A stretch of DNA of 64,000 bases from Euphorbia lathyris (GCF_963576675.1 NC_088916.1:6897001-6961000), one strand, 5' to 3'; shown: positions 44,205 through 57,200, numbered from the stretch's first letter. Translations and numbers: made by a program. Notes: generated from the letters alone by a model not told the origin.

Positions 44205-44374
44205 CTCCTGCTTGAGATTTTTCTTGGATACACCAAGCATATATTTCAAGAAGTCAAACTTGCCTCTAGGTAGAGCTTTGGTAAAGATGTCAGCCAATTG
44301 CTTTTCTCCTTTGCAGTACACTAGCTTAATCTGCTTCATTCTTTCAGCTTCCCTTAGAGCATGATATTTAAAAT

Positions 44375-45858
44375 TTATATGTTTTTTCCTTCCATGTTGG
44401 GATTTTCTGCCATAGAAATAGCAGATTTGTTGTCAATGTAAATGGCAGATGGAGCTTGAGGAGGAAAGCCAAGATCAACCAAGATTTTTCTGATCCAAAT
44501 GCATTGATTTGCAGCTGATGCAGCTGAAACATATTCAGCTTCTGCTGTGGATTGAGCAACCACCTCCTGCTTCTTAGAATTCCACGAGAAGATGCATGAA
44601 CCAAAAGAAAAACAATATCCAGATGTGCTCTTACAATCTTCGACGCATCCAACCCAATCACTATCAGCATAGCCAATTAATTTTCCATTCTCAATATGCT
44701 TGTACCAAATACCATGATCCATTGTGCCCTTAATATACCTTAGAACTCTTTTAGCAGCACCAAGATGTTTATAGCTTGGATTATGCATGAATCTTGACAA
44801 AATGCTTACAGAGTACATCAAATCAGGCCTTGATGCTGTGAGATATAGTAAGCTGCCAACAAGACTTCTGTATTGTTTTGTATCAACTTTCCTTTCACCA
44901 TCTTCAACTTGAAAATTCCCTTTAACAATCATAGGAGTAGGAACTGACTTACACTCATAAAGATTAAATTTCTTCAACAGAGATTGAGCATACTGGCCTT
45001 GAGATAGAAAAATTCCAGCCCAAGGAAGAACTTCATCAATCCTAAATCAGTCATCTCAAATTCTTTCTTCATTTTAGACTTGAATTCATCAATAGCAGCT
45101 TCATCATTTCCTGTTATTAAAAGATCATCCATATAAAGTGAGATCACAACCAGACTGACATTTTTACCTCTTTTCGTATATAATGTGGGTTCATTCATGC
45201 TTCTTTTGAACCCAAGAGACTCCAAATATGAGTCAATTCTCGAATACCATGCACGCGGAGCTTGTTTAAGCCCATATAATGCCTTATGTATCTTATACAC
45301 TTTATCTTCTGCACCTGCAATAGAAAATCCTTCAGGCAGGTGTACATATATGTCCTCTTCAAGCCAACCATTTAAGAAGGCTGACTTGACATCCATGTGG
45401 TGCAATCTCCACCTAAACTGAGCCGCAAAAGCAATTAAAAATCTCACTGTCTCATGTCTTGCAACAGGAGCAAAGGTATCTCCAAAGCCAACACCAGGGA
45501 GTTGAGAATACCCCTTCACTACCAGCCTTGCTTCATGCTTGAGAATGCTTCCGTCTGGACTGTACTTGTGTCTGAATACCCATTTTACTCCTATTACATG
45601 CTTGTCATTTGGCTTGTCAACCAAAGACCAAGTGCCATTCTTCTCAATATCCGCCAATTCTTCTTCCACGACCCGTTTCCATTCAGGAAACTTGATAGCT
45701 TCTGCAAAACTTAAAGGTTCAGCTGCAGTAAAATTGCAATTTTCATATATCTCTGATAATAACCTCGTATTGATCACTTCATCATAGGTAGTGTTCTCTA
45801 TTGAACTTATGTATTCTTGTTGATCAAGCTTTTGATCATTTTTCTCAAAGATATCCAT
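44375..45858 (-). pseudogene. Copia reverse transcriptase and RNase H segment, frameshifted
   Basis: 45858-44974 contains the reverse transcriptase: WSLVDKP, GVKWVFRHK, FLIAFAAQFRWRLHHMDVKS, YGLKQAPRAWY and the YMDD catalytic motif (VISLYMDDLLITG). A frameshift near 44990 leads to 44977-44375 with the connection (SLVGSLLYLTASRPDLMY) and RNase H (GYADSDWVG, STAEAEYVSAASA, IYIDNKSAI). Another frameshift at about 44390 cuts off the C-terminal tail, whose text (minus strand) continues to about 44230. Confidence 0.88.
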
Positions 45859-45885
45859 TGCTGGAACTTGATTGAAATGTGCTTC

Positions 45886-47088
45886 TTATTTTACCACCAT
45901 ATGATTCTCCCAATCCCAATAAGCATTCTCATCAAAATGAACATCTCTGCTGATGAGAACCTTCTTTGCTTGAATGTTGTAAAACTTATATCCTTTTGAA
46001 TGAGCTGAATAACCCAGCAAAATACATAATTCAGCATTGTCATCAAGTTTTCTCCTCCTTGTTGATGGAATGAGAGAATAACAAATAGAGCCGAACACTT
46101 TCAGCTCCTTGGCAAAAGGCTTGAATCCATACCAAGCCTCAAATGGAGTTTTCCCTTCAACAAACCTGGTTGGAAGTCTATTAAGTAAATAGACTGTCGT
46201 GTTCACCGATTCTGCCCAAAAACATTTGGGCATCTTCTTTTCTGCCAACATGGATCTCGCCATTTCCATAATAGTTCGATTTTTCCTTTTCAAGACTCCA
46301 TTCTGTTGAGACGAATAAGGCACAGTGAGTTGGTGATGTATTCCTTCATCTTGACATAACTTTGCAAACTCCCTTGATGTATACTCAGAACCATTATCAG
46401 ATCTGAGTACCTTAATTAGAGAATCGCTCTCCTTTTCAACTGAAGCTTTGAAGGATTTGAAGGCTTCAAAGGCTTGTGACTTATGGCTGAGGAAGTACAC
46501 CCATGTCATTCACGTCAAATCATCAATGAATAACAGAAAATACTTACTGCCATTCAAAGCTGGAGTTTGCATTGGGCCACAAATGTCAGTATGGATTAGC
46601 TCTAACTTTTTACTAGCCCTCCATGAACTCCTTTGAGAGAATGGTTGCCTATGAAGCTTACCAAATTGACAAGCTTGACAGGTCTCCTTACAGATATTAA
46701 TTTTATCTAAATCATGTATCATGCCATTCTTCTCCATAAATTTCAAAGAATGAAGATTATAATGGCCAAATCTTTTATGCCACAACAATGAATTATCCTC
46801 AATGGCAGATAAAGCATGATTATTAATTACATTCCAATTAATAGGAAAGTAATTATTTTTCATCTCAACCGTAATAACATGAGCACCTGTAGAGTCTTTA
46901 ATTTCACAAGTTTTATCTTTGAATAATAAGCTATACCCCTTGTTTATCATTTGGCCAACACTTAGCAAATTTTGTGCTAAATGTGGAACATAAAAAGCAT
47001 CAGTAATGAGATTCGTACCTGTAGAAGTCTGAATCTTAACCGTACCTCTGCCTTGAGCTTGAATAGTGCTCCCATTTCCCAGCCTCAC
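45886..47088 (-). pseudogene. Copia integrase segment with an internal stop
   Basis: 47088-46510 holds the pre-integrase zinc region (LLWHKRFGHYNLHSL, CQACQFGKLHRQPF) and the first core aspartate (HTDICGPM). A TGA at 46510-46512 breaks the frame, which continues unshifted through VLRSDNGSEYTS (second aspartate), YSSQQNGVLKRKNRTIMEMA (the position of the catalytic glutamate reads leucine-lysine) and the C-terminal GKTPFEAWYGFKP. A TAA at 45886-45888 separates it from the reverse transcriptase frame. Confidence 0.85.
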
Positions 47089-47098
47089 TTTTGTGTTG

Positions 47099-48168
47099 TC
47101 ACGTTTGTCTAAATGAGAAAATAAGCTTTCTTACCATATGCCTAGTACATCCAATATCTATGTACCAGACATTGTTGTTATTAGCGACTGAATTTTGTGA
47201 GGCAATAAAGAGCTTTGCTTCAGCTTTAGCTTCAATATGATCTTCAGTAAAGTGAGCTTGCTGACTTTTTGGTTGTGAGGAAGCTTGCTGATAATTTTGG
47301 TATTGCTTTGCCTTGCGATATTTCTCTACGTGCCCAAACTTTTTGCAATGATTGCATTGAATTGGAGGTCTGCCATGCTTTTTCCAGCAGTCTTTCTCTA
47401 AATGATTTGTCTTCTCGCATGTGGAACAAGGTGGAAATTTTGTCTTTCTAGAGAAATCTAGTTTCTTACCTTTCCCTTGCTGCTTCTTGCCATCCCTGAG
47501 ATAATTCCCCTTTTGCTTGGCTTGAAAAGCTTCTTCTGTAACTTGCTTTTGTCTGACAGAACTCCTTTGTTCAGTGGCATGAAGCTTGGAGATCAATTCA
47601 ACTACTGATAAAGTACTAAGATCACAAGATTCTTCTATAGCAGAGATCTTAGACTCAAATTTTTTTGGTAAACTGACCAAGATTTTCTCCACGATCCTTT
47701 CCTCGGGAAAATCATCTCCATGTAGCCGAATACGATTGAAAATCTCCATGATCTTGGCTGAGAAATCCTTGACTGATTCTGTCTCAGTCATATGTAGCAG
47801 CTCAAATTCTCTTTTCAAAGTTAAGAGCTTGAATCTCTTTACTTTGGTGTTGCCTTCAAACTCATCTTTCAACTTATCCCATGCCTCTTTAGCAAATTTA
47901 CAAGCCATGATTCTTGTAAAATTGCCTCTGAAACAGCTGATTGAATACAAGAAAGTGCCTTTGGATTCCTAGTACTTAGCTCATCATACCTCTTGATTTC
48001 ATTTAAAGTTGCATTTTCTCTAAGTGGCGGAACATCAGGTCCTCCATTTTCCACAACCTCCCAAAGACCTTGAGCTTTAAGATAAGTTTGCATTTTGATA
48101 GCCCCAATAGTGTAATTCTCCCCTGTGAAAGTTGGAGGAGCTGTTACAGCAGAGTTGAAAGAAGCCAT
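47099..48168 (-). pseudogene. Copia Gag and protease segment, frameshifted
   Basis: The likely start is the ATG at 48168 (MASFNSAVTAPPTFTGENY, a copia Gag opening). A frameshift near 47900 moves to the frame 47950-47099, which continues the Gag core (AWDKLKDEFEG, LKREFELLHM). Two zinc knuckles follow: CSTCEKTNHLEKDC is complete and CNHCKKFGHVEKYR lacks the last cysteine. The protease block reads VWYIDIGCTRHM where the family has Asp-Ser-Gly, so the catalytic triplet is changed to Asp-Ile-Gly. A second frameshift follows just after it. Confidence 0.85.
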
Positions 48169-48237
48169 TGCTGCAGAAAAAAACCTCAGGAAAACAGAGT
48201 AACCACAACCCTTAAGAAATGCAGCTCTGATACCACT

Positions 48238-48577
48238 GTTCATTAATGTAGCTCTTCAAGTATTGTAGTGTAAAAGTTGAAGCTTGACTCTACCAAGAAA
48301 GTAAGACTCAATAGAATGAAACTTCTCTTAATCATTCATTTTGAAGGAGTCTTATATATATATATATATATATAGTGATGTTTAGAGTGTTCTAGATACT
48401 TGCTTATAGTTGTATTACCCTAAAGGATTCTAGATACATTTATTTATAACTATACAGATCTCATAATATCTAGACTCTTCTACATTCTTCTTAACTTTAA
48501 GACTAACCAAAAATTACAACAAATAGACTACAAAAAAAAAACAAAATTATTTAGGAAAAATCTCACTTTTGCTGTCA
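48238..48577 (-). mobile_element. 5' LTR of the second copia element
   Basis: 340 bp, near-identical to 43848-44204 apart from a shorter TA run and about four substitutions. Drives the element on the minus strand. Confidence 0.9.
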
Positions 48578-48582
48578 GAGAG

Positions 48583-48940
48583 AAATACAAGAGAGGGTCA
48601 TAGCTTCTAACATTGGAGATGCATTAGTCTTAAAAGCGGGGATCAAAGGATACCAAGTCAAAAAGATACTAGTAGATACAGGAAGCTCCATGAATGTGAT
48701 TATCAAAGGTGTGTTTATTAAACTGCAAATAGACTCTGCTAGAGTGGAGCCAGTTTATACACCCGTAGTGGGTCTTACTAGCACACGACCCTCGTGGTGG
48801 GCCAATTGGTATTATACTATTAGTTTAGGGATGGAGGTCAAAATGGATATGAGTCTATGCGTTTACAATCGTGGAAAGACCGTTGATATACAATGTCATT
48901 ATGGGAAGAACATTTCTCTCGGACGTTGAAACTATGAATC
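48583..48940 (+). pseudogene. Ty3/gypsy protease fragment, split from 43800-43842 by the copia element
   Basis: Reads in frame REIQERVIASNIGDALVLKA and KKILVDTGSSMNVIIKGVFI with the retroviral-type DTG protease triplet. It resembles the protease of the gypsy element at 58420 (IDTGSSCNVITRGAFAKL). Distal text is degenerate. The left piece lies before the copia element with a matching frame, so the copia inserted into this older gypsy remnant. Confidence 0.7.
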
Positions 48941-49657
48941 AATCATGCATTTAACCATGTGAATCCCAATAAAAAAGGCATGTCAATTTCTAGGGGGAAA
49001 CAGAGAATGGCACAGAAGACCTATATAGCGTCCCTATAAGATACACCAAAGGAAAAGGTAATAGACCAGGACAATGAAGAAATGGAATCAACATATAAGT
49101 TGATGATCAAAAACTAAACTAAAGCAAGAGAATCACCCAAATTTAGAAAAAGCTAAAAGTTAGCATACATAGTTAACTTTCAAGCTAGAAAGGTAGAATA
49201 AAAATGTTAACTTTCTAGTTGGAAGTAAATGAATCTATGCACAAATTCATATATACCATGAATGAATAGCAAGGATTATATGGTGAATCGTATTATATCG
49301 ATACATGCTAAAATGCATCTCAGTTCAGTTCAGCTCAGGGCAACTCCATCATATGGGTGGGAGATTATTTGTGTACATGTATGAGAAAGTTCGTATGAAA
49401 ATATACGACAAACATGAGCGTAGAGAATACATCATGTAAAAAAAATCCATAAGTCATGACTATGGTATATTCTACTTTCACAAAAAAAAAAAAAAAAAAT
49501 CATGTGATTGCAAGCATATAAGATTTTATACGTTGGTTCTGTTTGGTAAATAGAGTTTAGTTGTTAGCTGTTAGTTGATCACATTTTTTATTGCTTTTTT
49601 TAATAATTCATATTTTTCGCCACATTTTAAAAAAATGTCATATACACATGTTATATA
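48941..49657. other. AT-rich intergenic DNA
   Basis: No gene is recognised. Some text before 49150 may still belong to the decayed gypsy fragment. A poly-A run lies at about 49483-49499. Confidence 0.45.
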
Positions 49658-49920
49658 CTACATCTGTTTCATATTACATGTCTTTCTAGATATTCTTTTT
49701 TGTTTCATATTACATATCATTTTATATGATCAGTACACGTTAAGTCATCTTTTTTCTACTATAAAACGCGGGTTTACGGAAATTAATTAGAATAATGAAC
49801 TTATTATAGAATAAATAAATATTGGAATCAATAAATGAGGAGCAATAATGTCCTTTTTCCAATATCCTTAATTTCTATACAACTGTCTAAAAAGACATGT
49901 AATATGAAACAAACGGAGTA
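49658..49920. mobile_element. Stowaway-type (Tc1/mariner) MITE
   Basis: Inverted termini: catctgtttcatattacatgtctttctag on the left in two words and the inverse of aaaagacatgtaatatgaaac...cggagta on the right, a diverged form of the common ctccctccgt Stowaway terminus with TA at the edges. 263 bp, no coding capacity. Confidence 0.7.
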
Positions 49921-50560
49921 ATACATAAACATATATATTTAAACAATAAAATTATTTCTTAAACTAATAAAAGTGGAATCTTTATCTATGATCTTAATAA
50001 TCGATTAAGAACTTTGTTTACTCTTATGTACTTATGCAAATGCAACAGAAACCATTCTATTTTGATCCTGCAACAAGTATTTGAACACTTTCTCTAATAT
50101 TTTTCATGTGCCGCTTAAATGCGAAAAACCCTCTCAATACAACTTTTTAAGGAGGAATGGACATGATTAAAAATTTATCGAGATTTTTGGCTTTGCACCA
50201 CAAAATTCCGATTGATGATACCTTATCTTATGGTAGAGCGTCAAATATCATTCACTTTAAGGATATACCCTTTATCTACCAAGTAATATATACATAAATA
50301 TGTAAATGTAAACCCACATTACTAATATCTAATAACTATTAAAATAAACTGAATAAAATTACTGAACAATGTTAATTATCAGGAGGATGTTTGGAAAACT
50401 TAGACTTGAATTGCTAACAGTATTTGGAGTATTATATAATATATTATATAATACATTTTCTAATATATACCAATTATTTATATTTTAATATTTTACTAAA
50501 ACGAACGCATAATATTTTTATATTCTTTTCAAAGTTTTCAATAATATTCATTAATTTAAT
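49921..50560. other. AT-rich intergenic DNA
   Basis: No gene or defined repeat recognised. Confidence 0.45.
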
Positions 50561-50564
50561 TGTT

Positions 50565-50865
50565 AATTTTTTTTAAATGAAAGGCGGGAAGCTAGAAAAC
50601 TAAGCGGATCGAGAGAACCCAAAGCAAATTGGGAGACTCCAAAGAAACTAGGTCCAATATTACTAATAGTAAAATGTAGTAAGGAAAGACAATCAGAGTA
50701 AAAGAATTAAGAGAAACGAAATTGCTCAAGTTTCAAGCAATCCTCAATAACAAGTCTATCACAGAAAGGGGGCTGAGAGGACCACCAGTTGAAAGATGTA
50801 GAATAAGGCTGAACTTAGCAAGAGTGTCGGCCACTCGATTGATATAATTTTGAATAGAAATATAA
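50565..50865 (-). mobile_element. LINE 3' fragment (RNase H end)
   Basis: On the minus strand, about 50850-50720 reads INRVADTLAKFSLILHLSTG, the terminal helix of a LINE RNase H, followed by a stop, a short 3' UTR and a poly-A seen as T residues near 50569-50574. Only the end of the element is present. Confidence 0.65.
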
Positions 50866-51385
50866 TTTCCAAAAACATAATAATAGTGAATTTAGATTTA
50901 TTAATTGATATTTATCAGTAAAATTTAATTAGATGAATATGTTTATCATGTTATTGTTTTATTATTATTATTATTTTTTTTTATTTTTTTTGTATAGGAA
51001 CAAAACACCATTTGTTTTGGTAAGGAGTAACAATTAGGGATAAAAATATATTTAAAAAAAATGTAGCAATAAACTAATTGAAAAAACTCTTAAAACTAGT
51101 TTGGTTTGAACTTAAAAAGCTATTTCAAAACTCTTTTCACTAAATACCACTATTAGAAGTTTGACCGGTGAAAATCTCTAAAAATGAGCTGAGTGGAAAA
51201 ACTATCTTCATTAATTTTGTAGAAAAATATAGACAAAAACACTAAAATCCCTAAATCTCTTTAGCCATAGAAGTAGAAACGCCACTAGCCAGACTTGGAG
51301 TAGGGCCCATGCGTCTGAGCACCACCAGATGCTCAGACGCACGCCTTAGATGCTCAGATGGTGTACGATAATTAATGTGATGAAA
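50866..51385. other. Intergenic DNA
   Basis: AT-rich. A small inverted pair built on gtctgagcaccaccagatgc lies at about 51310-51360. No gene. Confidence 0.45.

Positions 51386-51387
<2 letters not shown>

Positions 51388-51427
<40 letters not shown>
51388..51427. repeat. (AAT)n microsatellite
   Basis: About thirteen AAT repeats without interruption, bordering the foldback element. Confidence 0.95.
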
Positions 51428-51428
<1 letters not shown>

Positions 51429-51429
<1 letters not shown>

Positions 51430-52065
51430 GGCATAACACTTATTTGATTCCCCCCAAAGTAAAACTTCAAAATCATCGATCAGATCAGAAAAAATTATCA
51501 ATTGAGTCTTCATAATATTCTAAAGGCATTACACTCATTTTTGTCCCTAAACTAAAACTTCAAAGTCAATTAGGACCTTAAACTATCAAAATCATCAATC
51601 AGGTCCCTGAACTAACAAAAAATTATCAATCGAGTCCTCATTCTAAACAAAAATCATCAATTGGGGCCTTATAAAAAATCATTCAATTGAACAGTTTCAG
51701 ACTCTCTTCCCCAAACTCATTTTGAACCAACACAAAGATGATTACAGCCTATATCAAATATTCACTGTTTCTGATTTTAGGATAGGACGATGATTTAATT
51801 GATGATTTTTACTTAGTTTAGGGACTTGATTGATGATTTTGATAGTTTAGGGTCCTAATTAACTTTGAAGCTTTAGTTTGAGGACCAAAATGGGTATAAT
51901 GCATATCCTAAAATTAGAAACGGTGACTATTTGATATGGACTGTAATAATCTCTGTGTTAGTTCAAAATGAGTTTCAGAAAGAGGGTCCGAAACTGTTCA
52001 ATTTTTTTATGAGTACTCAATTGATGATTTTTGCTTAGAACGTGACTCAATTGATGAGGTACAAA
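51429..52065. repeat. Foldback family 'AGGCATAAT', one copy inserted in another
   Basis: The left arm of the outer copy (about 51429-51520) breaks off at a second left terminus (aggcattacactcatttttg at 51524). The inner copy runs to its right end near 51904 and the outer right half continues to about 52065 (ggtgactatttgatatggac etc.). Both share the arms of the 385-1100 copy. No gene. Confidence 0.65.
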
Positions 52066-52840
52066 ATTAGAACATCTACCACTGCATTTTTGGCTAACTC
52101 ATGGGCCAATACCAATCCTGAACAAAAGTTAACGAATTACGAGACTGAGACGTTTGTTTCAGTTTTTCGGAACAGCTTTTAGCGTTTCACGAATACTAAT
52201 AATGAAAAACGTACCAAAGAGGATTGAAGCAGGCTTTGAAATGTAGATATAATGTCGACTCCATCTTCTTAGACGAATGAAGCATCTGCTAAAAATTAAC
52301 ATTATGTTTTTTGAAGCTTGTAATGGAGTCTTCGGTTCTTTTGGGTATACTTTTATACCTCTTTTAAGACCTCTAATGATTGACGGGTTAAATGTACTGT
52401 TGGTCACTGTATTTAAATGGTTGTCTCAATTAGGTCTTCCGACGATTTCGGTGGTTAAAATGTGTCGGAATAATGTCATGGCTGACAAGTGAGCATGGTC
52501 TAACCGAAACGAGACGTGGTAGCTACATGTTGATAATTTTTTATGAAAAAGACACGTGGGTGTCAGGTGGTGCATAAATGGATATCACATGTTTCGATCG
52601 GATATCTGAATTGATTCATGTTGATATGTTGCTCATGTGATCATTCCGATCATTTTTAATCGCTGAAATCGCCGGAGTGACCTAATTAAAATAAAACTCA
52701 GGGTTAGTGATTTTATTGAGATAAATTAAAGTTGAATGACTATTTTGAAACAACTATGTAAATTCAATGATCAACAATGCATTTAACCCAATATTTGACC
52801 TATATTACTTACCAAGGAAGAATGGGTTATATTATATTAG
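52066..52840. other. Intergenic DNA, unclassified
   Basis: A 71-codon frame (52277-52492) has no recognised motif. The phrase gaagcttgtaatggagtctt (about 52312-52331) with gggtatacttttatacctctt recurs in variant form at about 53505-53570, so this is probably a dispersed repeat. No gene is called. Confidence 0.4.
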
Positions 52841-52844
52841 GGCT

Positions 52845-53490
52845 TAATACATCAGTTGCTCATTGAACTTATTTGGCCCCCTGAACTTATATAATATTTT
52901 ATTAGCCTCTAAACTTATTTAAAGTGTCATGATTAAGTCCCTGAATTTATAAAAATGCCATGAAGATGTATAAAACAGAAAGTTGATTGGTTTTAAAGAC
53001 TTAGAATCACGAATTAGGCCTTTATTTTTTAAGTTTTGATTTTTTTTGTATAAATTTAGACAAATTGCAATGTATATCACTTTAAAAGGTTCAGAGGGCA
53101 AATAGATCACTGTAAGCAAGTTTAGGAGCCAGTATTTCACTTTAAAATTGACTCATTTGACTCCCTAAACTAAAGCTTCAAAGTCAATTAGAACTCTAAA
53201 CTAACAAAATCATCAATTAGGTCCCTGACAAAAATCATCAATTGAGTCCACATCCTATCCTAAAATCAGAAACTGTGACTATTTGATATAGATGTAATAA
53301 TCTCTGTATTGGTTCAAAATAGGTTTTGAGAAGACGATCTGAAACTGTTCAATCGAATGATTTTTGTTCAAAATGAGGACTCAATTGATTATTTTTGCTT
53401 AGTTCAGGGCTGATTGATGAGTTTGATAGTTTAAGGTTTATATGACTTTTAAGCCTTAGTTTGGGGAGCGAAAAGGGTATTATGCCTATT
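52845..53490. repeat. Two adjacent foldback repeats
   Basis: 52845-53140 begins gggcttaatacatcagttgc and its right half inverts the left (aacttatttggcc... against gaggcaaatagatcac-like text). 53143-53490 is a copy of the AGGCATAAT family lacking the left terminus and ending gggtattatgcct at about 53480-53492. No coding capacity. Confidence 0.55.
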
Positions 53491-54237
53491 TTATTTGATT
53501 TTGAAGTTTGTAATGGATTCTTTTGTTGTTCTTCGTAAAAAATTTGGTATACTTTTACCTCTTCAAGAGTGACTTGTCCTTATGGTTATTTATTGTGGTT
53601 TATCAAAGGACTGAGAGTAGTTGCTGCTAGTAAATTGTAAATAACAAAATAGGGTAAAGTTCAAAACATATGTCCTTCCACTGAGAATGAGGTTTTCGTT
53701 TACGTTTAGGATATGACGGAGTTTTTTTTACTTTACTAAAAGTAAAGATCTCGAAATTAAAATGAGTGTTGAAAACCTCTAAAACTTGATGATATTGTAA
53801 GCAACTTTAATTTTTCAACTTTTTAAGTTTGAGATCATTCAAGTGTTGTTTGTTAAGGAGGGAGAAAGTTTCGAAAATGATAATTTTGAAAAATATAAAA
53901 TTTAATTTCATAGTAAATATGTTACTAAACAAGTTTAATTCTTAGAATTTTTCATTTTGAAATCGTTAATGATCCCTTTTAAAGTCTCAAAATAACGATC
54001 ATCATTTTTAGCAAAACGAAAACTTTAGTCTCGTTTGGATAAAAAGAATTTACAAATACCAGTTCAATAAAAAGTAAAAGCATATATATGCGGTTTTTTT
54101 TTAGAGTTTACCCTAAAAAATTATGTGTGTTTCAGATGTTGAATCTAATATCATAAATTAATTGAAAAAAATTTTTATTAATTAATATGTTCTATTTCAA
54201 TTTTAATCTTTCAAATTTTCAATCATTTAAAATTATC
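53491..54237. other. AT-rich intergenic DNA
   Basis: Nothing recognised apart from the repeated phrase noted at 52312. Confidence 0.45.
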
Positions 54238-57200
54238 AAATAACTAGTCGAAAACTCGTGCGATGCACGGGGTATGAAACTTTTATATAATTTAGATAAA
54301 TAAATAAATTGACATATTTACTTTTAAATAATTTTATATCATGCTATGAAAAAATTATATTATGTATATTTGAAATTAATATATATATTTTAATGATAAT
54401 TCAAATTAAATTAATTTTAAAAATAATTGACTACTTTTTTATAGAATTTTAACTAAAGATGAATGATTTATTTATTTTTACAAAATTGAATGATTTGTAC
54501 TTTTTAGGAATTTTAATACATTTTCATATTCCAAATATTCTGTGAAACAATAATAATAATAAAATAGCAGATTAATTAAGAAATATATTAGAATATAATA
54601 AAAAATGAAAAAATTGAATTAAACTATAATTAAAATTAAATATTATATTTACGATACATAAAGAATTACAATATAGGTTAAACAAAAATTGAATTAAACT
54701 ACAATTAAAATTAAATATTATATCTACGATACAAAAGAATTACAATCTATGTTAAAATGGAAGCAACATCAATATATTATTCTATAAACTATTACAATCA
54801 ATACTTTTCTAATGTTGCATATGAAGAAACTTTATCAATTCAATATGTTACATATAAAAAAATAAAATTCGTAAGAATTAGTCACAAATTCATCAAGATG
54901 ATAATTATTTTGGTTGATGGAATTTCATGATCACCAAGTATTCGAATTCAATTATTCATTCTGCTACAATAACCCAATATATCTAATTGAATCAGTTTAA
55001 GATGATGATTTCTCCTATTTTCATCTCGTAATATCTTATCAAGACATTCGATCAATTTGTTCTTCATTCTTTCACTATATAGAATATCAGCCATACTTGC
55101 AGATATCACTTATTTGACTTCATTAATATTTTCTAATAATTATATATTCTTGAATTTTGTAAGTAAGAAAAACAAACAAAAGAATTGAAAAAAAAGAAGG
55201 GACAAAAAAGATAATTAGGAGAGAACCACCTTCCTCTCAGTTTTTTTTTTTTGAAAATAAGAGAGAATGTCGAGACATAAGCGTATAAAGAGGAGAGTGA
55301 AAATATTTTTTGCCCATTAATTAAATATTTTATTTTTTCTTAATGAAGTATTAAGTCCATAAATTAATTTTAGTTAAATAGAATTAAATCGCAATTGTAA
55401 CCACTCAGTACAAAAAAAATGTTTTATAATTAATATGTGAAATTAATTATATTAATTAGAATCATTATACATTTGAGAATTTGAAGAGATTCAAATAATA
55501 ATATTTTCTTAATTAATATTTTTCAATAATTTGTCCTATGATCATATTTCATTTTCATCTGTTAAAAACTCTTGAAATATTAACAATTTTGTATGAATCA
55601 TAATATAATAGTGAAAAATTATATAAGCCAATGTTGCAAAAGCAATTATCTCAATATCCATAATTAATGTACATTTTTAGGATTTTGAGCATCAAAATTT
55701 ATTTTTATTTATCTTGATTTTGAATTCGTATCTAGCATAATCCATATTCTTCAAGAATAAACATCTTATCAAAAGCGTATTAGACGCTTACAATCTCCTT
55801 GTCTAGAAAATTGGGAAAAAATAACTTCTTGATAATAATAATAATAATAATAATAATATAACATAATTTATATTGAAATAAACTTCATTGTAAGTATAAT
55901 ATTCCAATATCTCTTTAATATTTTATTTAATATGTCTCAAACTTCAATGAACAACTATCGTGTGAAACTTTATATCTATTTGTACCAAAATGCATAAAAA
56001 TAAAAAATACAATCCATATCAATTAGCTAAACTCAAACTAAAAAAATGAGTGGATTTCAACATGTTCCGAATTAGAAAAATTAATCCAACTTCAATTAAA
56101 ACTAAAAATTGAGTTCATAAAAAGCCGAAAATCTAAATTTTAGTTAGAGTTAACAATCAAAATAATAACACCTAGGAACATATACTAAAAAAGAATGCAA
56201 ATATATAAAATCTTTATTTTAGTCATTTTGAAAAATAAATAAATAAATAAGAAAACATGGATAAGGTAGCGAGAGGTATGAAATCTGGATAACGACAGAA
56301 ATGGAATTTCATATCTGAAAGATGAAACTATAATAACAATTGTTTAATAAAAATAAAACAACAACACAATTGAGAAAGCCAAAAATTGAGTTCATATAAA
56401 GCCGAAAATCTAAATTTTAGTTAAGAGTTAGCAATCGAAACGATAACACCTAGCAACATATACTAAAAAAGAATACAAATTTACAAAATCTTTATTTTAG
56501 TCATTTTGAAAAAAAAAACAAATAAAAAAGAAAACATGGATAAGGTAGCGAGAGGTATGGAACCTGGGTAACGACAGAAATTGAATTTCATCTCTGAAAA
56601 ATGAAACTATAACAACTATTGTTTAATAAAAAGAAAACAACAACATAATTGAGAACAAAAATAACTACAACATATGAAAAAAAATCGAATAATTATCTTG
56701 AGAAACATAAGAATTTCTTGTAATTTTTGACACTTTTGTGTTTTCCGGTTTTAGTTGTTCATGCATCTTCTATTTCGGTTGGATTTCTTCAATTGAAGCT
56801 ATCAGTTTGGAAAAAAAAAGACAAATAAAAAAGAAAACATGGATAAGATAGCGAAATGTATAGAACCTGGGTAACAACAGAAATGAATCTGAAAGATGAA
56901 ACTATAACAACTATTGTTTAATAAAAATAAAACAACAACATAATTGAGAACAAAATAACTACAACATATGAAAAAAAAATTGAATATTTACCTTCAGAAA
57001 TATAATACTATCTATCGTGACCAATGAATATAATGGTGGAATACTATACATCATGCTTTATATAGAAGTTTATTTGTGACTTTTGGATTTCCTTTGCTTT
57101 GTGTTTTTTCATCTTTCCGTAACTCTTGCTTTCTTTTATTATTTTAATTAATAGGCTAGTAATTATTTAATATATTATAAATATAAATTTGTTATTTTTA

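Larger units (their letters stand above)
43848..48577 (-). mobile_element. Ty1/copia element, complete with both LTRs
   Basis: Target duplication GAGAG at 43843-43847 and 48578-48582. LTRs at 43848-44204 and 48238-48577 begin (minus strand) tgacagcaaaagtgagattt and end at aatgaaca. They differ by about four substitutions plus the length of a TA microsatellite. Immediately inside the 5' LTR is the initiator-tRNA primer-binding site tggtatcagagc (minus strand, near 48235-48224). Gag, protease, integrase, reverse transcriptase and RNase H are present in copia order but interrupted by stops and frameshifts. Confidence 0.95.
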
